Source of the DNA: Merdimonas faecis | GTDB taxonomy: Bacteria > Bacillota > Clostridia > Lachnospirales > Lachnospiraceae | Length of the DNA stretch: 64,000 nt | Assembly (NCBI RefSeq): GCF_001754075.1 | Contig: NZ_MIEH01000005.1 | Coordinates: forward strand, 1 to 64,000 | Direction: 5' to 3' | Shown here: piece by piece, positions 58,993-64,000 of the stretch | How positions within the stretch are numbered: position 1 is the first letter of the stretch | How the letters are laid out: each line of letters begins with the position of its first letter | Made by a program: the position numbers and the translations under genes | The notes under the pieces: generated by a model | What the model was told of the DNA's origin: nothing | Database searches by the model: none | The model's input: only the letters and a program-made list of their open reading frames with translations

Positions 58993-60498
58993 TTAGAGTG
59001 TTTCGATAAATCTCAGGAAGGCTTTCCTGCCTTCTTCATTGCATTTATACACGCCAGCATCTTCCAGTACGTGCACGAAGGTCTGTCCTACTTCTTCTTT
59101 CAGGATGTCCATCACATTCTCACGGCTGATCTCGCTGTATTTTGGCAGGAAGCCAGCCACCCAGTCAGCATGTTTTTCGATTTTTTCGTTGCTGCGGATG
59201 TCTTTTCCTTCTACCAGGTAATCTGCAAGGATCTCCAGCTCTTCTTTCAGTCTTGCCGGCAGCACTGCCAGGCCCATGACCTCGATAAGGCCGATGTTTT
59301 CTTTCTTGATATTATGGTACTGTGCATGCGGATGATATACGCCCAGCGGATGCTCTTCGGTGGTGATATTGTTCCGGAGCGTCAGATCCAGCTCGTATAC
59401 GTCACCCACTTTTCTCGCGATTGGCGTGATGGTGTTATGAGGCTCTCCGTCTGTCTCGGCGTAGATGAATGCCGCCTCGTCCGTATATCCTCTCCATGCG
59501 CCAAGGACATGGTCTGCCAGTTCGATCAGGCGTTTTTCATCTTTATGACGGATTCTCAGCACAGACAACGGCCATTTTACGATGCCGCACTCTACGTCCT
59601 CATATCCCGGAATCGTCACCTCTTTTTCAACAGGCGCCTTCGCCATGGCAAAGGTATAATTTCCTCCCTGGAAATGATCGTGGCTTAAGATGGATCCTCC
59701 CACGATCGGCAGGTCTGCATTGGATCCCAGAAAATAATGCGGGAACTGTTTTACAAAATCAAACAGCTTGGTAAATGCCGCCCGGTCGATCTTCATCGGA
59801 ATATGCTGTCCGTTAAATACGATGCAGTGCTCATTATAATATACATACGGAGAATACTGGAATCCCCATTCTCCTCCGTTGATGGTGATGGGGATGATCC
59901 GGTGGTTCTCTCTGGCCGGATGATCCAGACGTCCGGCATAGCCTTCATTCTCCATACAGAGCTGACACTTGGGATAGCTGTTGTTCTTCGCATTTTTGGC
60001 CGCGGCAATAGCCTTTGGATCCTTCTCCGGCTTGGACAGGTTGATGGTAATGTCGATCTCGCCATATGGAGATTCTACCTTCCACTTCATGTCCTTCTTC
60101 ACCCGGTAGCGGCGGATGTAGGCACTGTCCCTGCTGAATTTATAATAATATGCTGTCGCCTCCTCCGGAGAATGTCCATAGTGCTCCCAGAATTCCTTCT
60201 GTACCTGGGCTGGCCTTGGCAAAAGGCAGTTCATCATCTTTGTGTCAAACAGATCCCGGTATCCAATGCTGTCCTCGATGATGCCTCTCTTCACAGCTTC
60301 CGCAAGCAGCTCAGAAAGCACCTGCTCTAAGCCTTCTCCGTCATCATCCACCGGTATCTTTTGTACCTCCACATCCTCATAGCTGTCCTCATGGAACATT
60401 TCCAGCAGAAGGTTGGTGGTATAAATCCTTTCACACTCCGGTGTCAGACCTGTCTCTATCCCATACTCTACCAGCTTTTTAATATTTTCATTTAACAT
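58993..60498 (-). CDS. galT: UDP-glucose--hexose-1-phosphate uridylyltransferase, class II
   Basis: 501 residues, the class II (Firmicute) GalT length. It exchanges UMP between UDP-glucose and galactose-1-phosphate in the Leloir pathway. Family features: an N-terminal helical domain of about 160 residues, CQLCMENEGYAGR, RENHRIIPITINGGEWGFQYSP in pieces around residues 195-215, and the nucleophile region SHDHFQGG (the HxH segment). It lies 18 nt after galK, with AGGGGAG-like ribosome sequence just before the ATG. Confidence 0.95.
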   Translation of the reverse strand: MLNENIKKLVEYGIETGLTPECERIYTTNLLLEMFHEDSYEDVEVQKIPVDDDGEGLEQVLSELLAEAVKRGIIEDSIGYRDLFDTKMMNCLLPRPAQVQKEFWEHYGHSPEEATAYYYKFSRDSAYIRRYRVKKDMKWKVESPYGEIDITINLSKPEKDPKAIAAAKNAKNNSYPKCQLCMENEGYAGRLDHPARENHRIIPITINGGEWGFQYSPYVYYNEHCIVFNGQHIPMKIDRAAFTKLFDFVKQFPHYFLGSNADLPIVGGSILSHDHFQGGNYTFAMAKAPVEKEVTIPGYEDVECGIVKWPLSVLRIRHKDEKRLIELADHVLGAWRGYTDEAAFIYAETDGEPHNTITPIARKVGDVYELDLTLRNNITTEEHPLGVYHPHAQYHNIKKENIGLIEVMGLAVLPARLKEELEILADYLVEGKDIRSNEKIEKHADWVAGFLPKYSEISRENVMDILKEEVGQTFVHVLEDAGVYKCNEEGRKAFLRFIETL

Positions 60499-60516
60499 CT
60501 TTTTTCTCCCCTCCGT

Positions 60517-61686
60517 CTATGAAAGCCTTCCGGCTCCGTCTCCGATCTCTACTACATAAAACTCTGCCTCATGTCCTACTTTTTCCTGATAAGCCTTGCC
60601 GATCTCTTCTACAAAACGATCTACCGTATCATTTTTCACAATGCTGACGGTACATCCCCCAAATCCGCCGCCAGTGATCCGGGAGCCCAGTACGCCCGGC
60701 ATCGCCTGTGCCAGATCCACCAGAATGTCGATCTCCTCGCAGGACACCTCATAATCATCCCGCAGAGACTGGTGGGAAGCATTCATCAGCTTGCCGAACA
60801 GCTCCACATCGTTGTTTTTCAGCGCTTCCACCGCACGGATGGTCCGCTGATTTTCATAGACCGCATGTTTTGCCCGTTTCTGTCGGATCGGATCCTTAAT
60901 GGCATTTTTATGCATCTCAAACTCTTCCTCTGTCAGGTCTCCCAGCGTCTGGATCTCCACCTCTGTCTGCAGCTCACGGAGCGCCGTCTCACTTTCATTT
61001 CTTCTGTCATTGTATGCAGAATCCACCAGGCTGTGTTTTACCTTGCTGTTGGTGATCACGATCTTTGCATCCTCGAGCACCACCGGCGCATACTCATAGT
61101 TCAGCGTATTCGTATCCAGGAAAATCGCATGATCCTTTTTCCCCATAGCACTGGCAAACTGATCCATGATACCGCAGTTGCAGCCGTTAAAGTTGTTTTC
61201 AGCATCCTGTCCGATCAGTGCGATATCCACCATGCTTACCTGATCAAATCCAAAGATGTCCTTTAAGATCACCCCTGTCAGCACCTCCAGGGATGCAGAA
61301 GAAGAAAGTCCGGAACCATTGGGAATATTTCCCCAGATCAGGATATCAAGGCCATGCTCCAGACGGTATCCTCTCTTTTCAAACGCCCACATTACTCCCT
61401 TGGGATAGTTGGTCCAGGACGCCTCTTTATGAGGCACCAGATCGTCAAGGCTGGTCTCTACCACCCCAAGCTTTTCAAAGTTTACAGAATAAAACCGTAA
61501 GGTCCGGTCCTCTCTTTTACGTGCCAGACCATAGGTTCCCAGTGTCAGTGCACAGGGAAATACATGTCCACCGTTATAGTCTGTATGCTCCCCGATCAGG
61601 TTAACACGTCCCGGTGCAAAATAGGTGCGGACCTCTCCGCCTTCTCCGTACAGTTTTAAAAATGTCTCCATCAATTTTGCAGTCAT
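60517..61686 (-). CDS. galK: Galactokinase
   Basis: 389 residues, the normal length. It phosphorylates galactose to galactose-1-phosphate. GHMP-kinase motifs: FAPGRVNLIGEHTDYNGG, the phosphate loop GSGLSSSASLEVL, and GGGFGGCTV near the C-terminus. Start at 61686 is chosen because AGAGGAG lies 9 nt upstream; ATG at 61710 is weaker, and sequence beyond it covers the promoter. First gene of galK-galT, with paired direct repeats upstream of the promoter. Confidence 0.95.
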   Translation of the reverse strand: MTAKLMETFLKLYGEGGEVRTYFAPGRVNLIGEHTDYNGGHVFPCALTLGTYGLARKREDRTLRFYSVNFEKLGVVETSLDDLVPHKEASWTNYPKGVMWAFEKRGYRLEHGLDILIWGNIPNGSGLSSSASLEVLTGVILKDIFGFDQVSMVDIALIGQDAENNFNGCNCGIMDQFASAMGKKDHAIFLDTNTLNYEYAPVVLEDAKIVITNSKVKHSLVDSAYNDRRNESETALRELQTEVEIQTLGDLTEEEFEMHKNAIKDPIRQKRAKHAVYENQRTIRAVEALKNNDVELFGKLMNASHQSLRDDYEVSCEEIDILVDLAQAMPGVLGSRITGGGFGGCTVSIVKNDTVDRFVEEIGKAYQEKVGHEAEFYVVEIGDGAGRLS

Positions 61687-61731
61687 GCTCTTCGTCTCCT
61701 CTACTTGCATAATTTCTCTTTCTAATCTATG

Positions 61732-61760
61732 ATTATAATGAGATTTATCCTCTACTACAA
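61732..61760 (-). promoter_or_regulatory. galK promoter
   Basis: On the minus strand TTGTAG (61760-61755), 17-nt spacer, TATAAT (61737-61732). Confidence 0.75.
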
Positions 61761-61764
61761 TAAG

Positions 61765-61795
61765 AATATTGGAGTATTTTATCAAAATATTGAGG
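61765..61795. promoter_or_regulatory. Pair of direct repeats, candidate AraC-type activator sites
   Basis: AATATTGGAG (61765-61774) and AATATTGAGG (61786-61795) are spaced 21 bp apart, two helical turns, and lie just upstream of the galK -35 box. The neighbouring divergent gene encodes an AraC regulator. Confidence 0.55.
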
Positions 61796-61810
61796 AAATG
61801 GAGACAGGCC

Positions 61811-62698
61811 ATGCAGATACACACGGAAAAGAACCAAAAAGAGATCAAACAGCACGGAAATTTTGAATTTCCGGTCCACGTAAGCCAGGAATCCATCCGC
61901 TCTTATGAGCAGGGATCCTTTCTGTGGCACTGGCACCGGGAGATCGAACTGACCTGGTTTCAGTCCGGACAGATCGAATATTATGTAAACGACAAAAAAT
62001 ATATGCTGAAAGAGGGAGAGGGCCTCTTCTGCAACAGTAATGCCCTTCACTCCGGATATATGGTAGACCATCAGGACTGCCACTATATCTCTGTCACCTT
62101 TTCTCCCCGGTTTATTTACGGCTATGAAAACAGCCTGCTGCAGACCAAGTTCGTTGATTTTATTACCTCCAATGAGTCTTGGCATTCCCTGAAACTAAGC
62201 CCGAATACCGGCTGGCAGCAGGACATCATCCGGGATATCCAAAGGATTTATGAGCTTTCTCTTGAACCCTCCGCTGATTACGAGCTGGAATTACATATTC
62301 TCTTAGCAGGTGTCTGGCAGCGCCTCTACCGGTATTATGCTTCCCTCCCGGAGACCGAACATCACTCTCAGAAGCATCTGAAGCGCCTAAGGGAAATCCT
62401 GACCTATCTTCAGGAGCACTGCCGGCAGGAAATATCCCTGGACGATGTGGCGGCTCACGTCAATATCTGTAAAAGTGAGTGCTGCCGTTTCTTTAAGAAA
62501 TATATGAAAATGACGATCTTTGACTATATTTTGTTCCTGCGTATCCAGAACAGCCTGCCGCTTCTTCTCCAGGGCGAAAGCGTCACAAAAACAGCCGGCA
62601 TGGTTGGGTTTTCCACGCCGGCCTATTATGGTCAGATCTTCAAACGTTATATGGGCTGTTCCCCCGGTCAGTACCGGAAGTCTCATCTCAATTCCTGA
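61811..62698 (+). CDS. AraC-family transcriptional regulator with cupin-like sensor
   Basis: 295-296 residues. An N-terminal cupin-type sensor (opening with HVSQESIRSYEQGSFLWHW and WFQSGQIEYYVNDKKYML) and a C-terminal double HTH (about 205-296: LREILTYLQEHCRQEISLDD, CKSECCRFFKKYMKMTIFDY, and a closing FKRYMGCSPGQYRKS). Start at 61811 follows ATGGAGACAG; the frame to 61769 has no signal. Divergent from galK, so it probably activates galKT, perhaps in response to a galactose-related sugar. Its 3' end overlaps the convergent PfkB gene by 16 nt. Confidence 0.9.
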   Translation: MQIHTEKNQKEIKQHGNFEFPVHVSQESIRSYEQGSFLWHWHREIELTWFQSGQIEYYVNDKKYMLKEGEGLFCNSNALHSGYMVDHQDCHYISVTFSPRFIYGYENSLLQTKFVDFITSNESWHSLKLSPNTGWQQDIIRDIQRIYELSLEPSADYELELHILLAGVWQRLYRYYASLPETEHHSQKHLKRLREILTYLQEHCRQEISLDDVAAHVNICKSECCRFFKKYMKMTIFDYILFLRIQNSLPLLLQGESVTKTAGMVGFSTPAYYGQIFKRYMGCSPGQYRKSHLNS

Positions 62699-63687
62699 TA
62701 AAGCTTCTTCACTTCTGAGAGAGGACGAAGGCCATCGGTGCCGTTGACCTCGGAAAGAGAACAGGCCGCACAGGCAGTTCCCAGGATCATGGCTTCTTCC
62801 AGAGTCATATCCTGGTATGCCCCATAGAGGATGCCGCTTAAGTAGGCATCTCCGGCACCATTGGTTCCTTTGATAAACCCTTCCGGAAGCTTCAGGCTTG
62901 GCACTTTTACAAACTCCTGTTTCTGACAGTCATATCCATAGCCGCACCCTGGGCAGTGGATCACCGCCCAGGTGGTCACGCCCTTTTCTTTTAGCTTCAA
63001 AAGCGCCTCTTTCACCTTTTCTTCAGTAAGGCCGTCCGCTCCCGTAAGCTTCACACCGGTAGCCGCCTCCGCCTCCACTTCGTTGATAGAACAATAATCC
63101 GTATATTTCAATGCCGCACTTACAATTCCCGCCGCCCGGTCACTTTGTTCCGACACAACGTCAATGGATGTCTTCATTCCCCGTTCTCTGGCATCATGCA
63201 GGATTCTGGCTCCAAGCGTTCCGTATTCCTCGTCCGGGCCGTCCACCTTTGCCATCAAAAGCAGATACTCCAGATGGAAAATATCTGCATCCAGCTTCTC
63301 CCAGTCAATGTATGACTCATCATAAATGTCGCTGGCGCCGCCCTGATAAAAGAAGGTTCTCTGCTTGGTGTCCTGGGCATTCATGACATGGGTGACCGAG
63401 CTTAACCCCTCTACCGTCAGGTTCGAGATATCTATGTTCGGATACTTTAAAAGTTCTCCTTTCATCATCCGTCCCTGGGTATCATCCCCGATCAGCCCAC
63501 TGACCTTCAGCGGCACCGAAGGATCCATCTTCGCCAGGTCCAGAAGCATGTTGCCGGTCCCGCCGATATAGCTTACGATATCCCGGATATTGGTCAGATT
63601 TCCTGCATCCGGATAGGTATCGATCTTGTAAAATGTATCTGCGATCAGCGTCCCCGCCACCGCAATTCCTTTGGTTCCTTTTGCCAT
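62683..63687 (-). CDS. PfkB-family carbohydrate kinase
   Basis: 334 residues. Ribokinase-like fold: opening GIAVAGTLIADTFYKID, a YIGGTGNMLLDLAKM glycine motif, and the catalytic segment KGTNGAGDAYLSG with the base Asp. Substrate unknown; sugar or sugar-phosphate, since an aldolase gene lies directly upstream and would fit a ketose-phosphate route. Start at 63687 has AGGTGG 8 nt upstream; the GTG at 63699 overlaps that site. Convergent overlap of 16 nt with the AraC gene. Confidence 0.9.
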   Translation of the reverse strand: MAKGTKGIAVAGTLIADTFYKIDTYPDAGNLTNIRDIVSYIGGTGNMLLDLAKMDPSVPLKVSGLIGDDTQGRMMKGELLKYPNIDISNLTVEGLSSVTHVMNAQDTKQRTFFYQGGASDIYDESYIDWEKLDADIFHLEYLLLMAKVDGPDEEYGTLGARILHDARERGMKTSIDVVSEQSDRAAGIVSAALKYTDYCSINEVEAEAATGVKLTGADGLTEEKVKEALLKLKEKGVTTWAVIHCPGCGYGYDCQKQEFVKVPSLKLPEGFIKGTNGAGDAYLSGILYGAYQDMTLEEAMILGTACAACSLSEVNGTDGLRPLSEVKKLYQELR

Positions 63688-63699
63688 TTTCCTCACCAC

Positions 63700-64000
63700 C
63701 TATACTTCCATGCCAAATACCTGAATCGCTTCCTTCACATTTTCCTTCATCGCTTCCACCGCAATCATCGGAATGTCATGGAAAAAGACGTTTTCATCCG
63801 GAGATTTCTGATCCAACGCCTCCTTTACGGCCCTTCCGCCGGCCAGAGTCATGTATGTATAATAGTTGATCTTCCGGATCCCGTTCCGGATCGCTGTCTG
63901 AAACTCTTCTTTACTAAGACCTGAGCCCCCGTGCATCACAAAAGGAATGTCGATTGCCTCTTTGATCTTCGTGATCCGCTCCAGATCCAGCTTCGGCTTC
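63700..64000 (-). CDS. Class II fructose/tagatose-bisphosphate aldolase, C-terminal part (runs off the window)
   Basis: Only the last ~99 residues are inside the window; the 5' part lies beyond base 64000. The frame reads through the edge: KPKLDLERITKIKEAIDIPF before VMHGGSGLSKEEFQ, then IRNGIRKINYYTYM. MHGGSG carries a zinc-ligand His of class II aldolases, and INYYTYM is like the INVxTD(x) block. A GTG at 63939 is an internal codon, not a start. Substrate (fructose-, tagatose- or another ketose-bisphosphate) is undetermined. It lies immediately before the PfkB kinase gene, 12 nt apart, so the two are probably an operon. Confidence 0.88.
   Translation of the reverse strand, partial: KPKLDLERITKIKEAIDIPFVMHGGSGLSKEEFQTAIRNGIRKINYYTYMTLAGGRAVKEALDQKSPDENVFFHDIPMIAVEAMKENVKEAIQVFGMEV

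Overview
The window looks like a chromosomal segment of a low- to mid-GC anaerobic Firmicute, most likely a gut Lachnospiraceae (Clostridia). Reasons seen in the sequence: AGGAGG-type ribosome sites, a type III glutamine synthetase, a non-discriminating (archaeal-type) AspRS operon with GatCAB behind a T-box, a class II GalT, a CIRCE element, and several proteins resembling uncharacterised Lachnospiraceae families. The genus cannot be fixed without a search.

Layout. 1-3.5 kb: an AT-rich accessory patch with a small membrane-anchored protein, an Mrr-like type IV restriction enzyme, an unusual ATPase/nuclease protein and a translationally coupled 51-residue ORF. 3.5-8 kb: an L-2-hydroxyacid dehydrogenase, an acetyltransferase, an NADP-type secondary alcohol dehydrogenase followed by a CobW/G3E GTPase, and a membrane-anchored C39-like protein. 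8.1-9.6 kb: KilA-N gene, a broken rhuM, and tRNA-Gly(TCC). 9.7-21.1 kb: a D-2-hydroxyacid dehydrogenase, then minus-strand genes: an apparent seven-gene run (SGNH hydrolase, DUF4358, MBOAT, DHHW, rluF, ligA, clpX-like) followed by a Csp-like subtilase, a coiled-coil protein and lspA. 21.2-23.5 kb: a 111-bp tandem repeat, a DUF5721-like gene and an MqsR-type toxin with a composite MqsA/Panacea antitoxin. 23.7-30.7 kb: htpG under CIRCE, an FtsX-type ABC exporter and an acetyltransferase. 30.8-38.4 kb: a PurF homologue lacking its N-terminal catalytic cysteine, and the T-box controlled aspS-(zinc ribbon protein)-gatC-gatA-gatB operon. 38.4-48.6 kb: ClC antiporter, Gld-like ABC system, a second ABC system with a 51-residue membrane protein, and a LytTR two-component system. 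48.7-58.9 kb: dipeptide epimerase, acetyltransferase, gltD-gltB, and divergent glnA. 59-64 kb: galT-galK, an AraC regulator, a PfkB kinase and the 3' part of a class II aldolase running off the window end.

How the genes work together. The central nitrogen block pairs GOGAT (gltBD) and GS (glnA) as divergent units; both promoters are followed at once by long hairpins, so both may be controlled at the RNA level. The transamidation operon makes Asn-tRNA (and Gln-tRNA) from Asp/Glu-tRNA, and its T-box specifier region reads GAAC, containing overlapping Glu and Asn codons. galK-galT form the Leloir core, with paired direct repeats upstream of the galK promoter next to the divergent AraC gene. Four convergent gene pairs overlap at their 3' ends, a mark of a compact chromosome.

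The strongest leads are the GAAC T-box, the paired glt/gln leader structures, the Mrr plus ATPase/nuclease module, the cysteine-less PurF homologue, the MqsR/MqsA-Panacea pair, the 111-bp tandem repeat and a palindromic repeat found at two loci.
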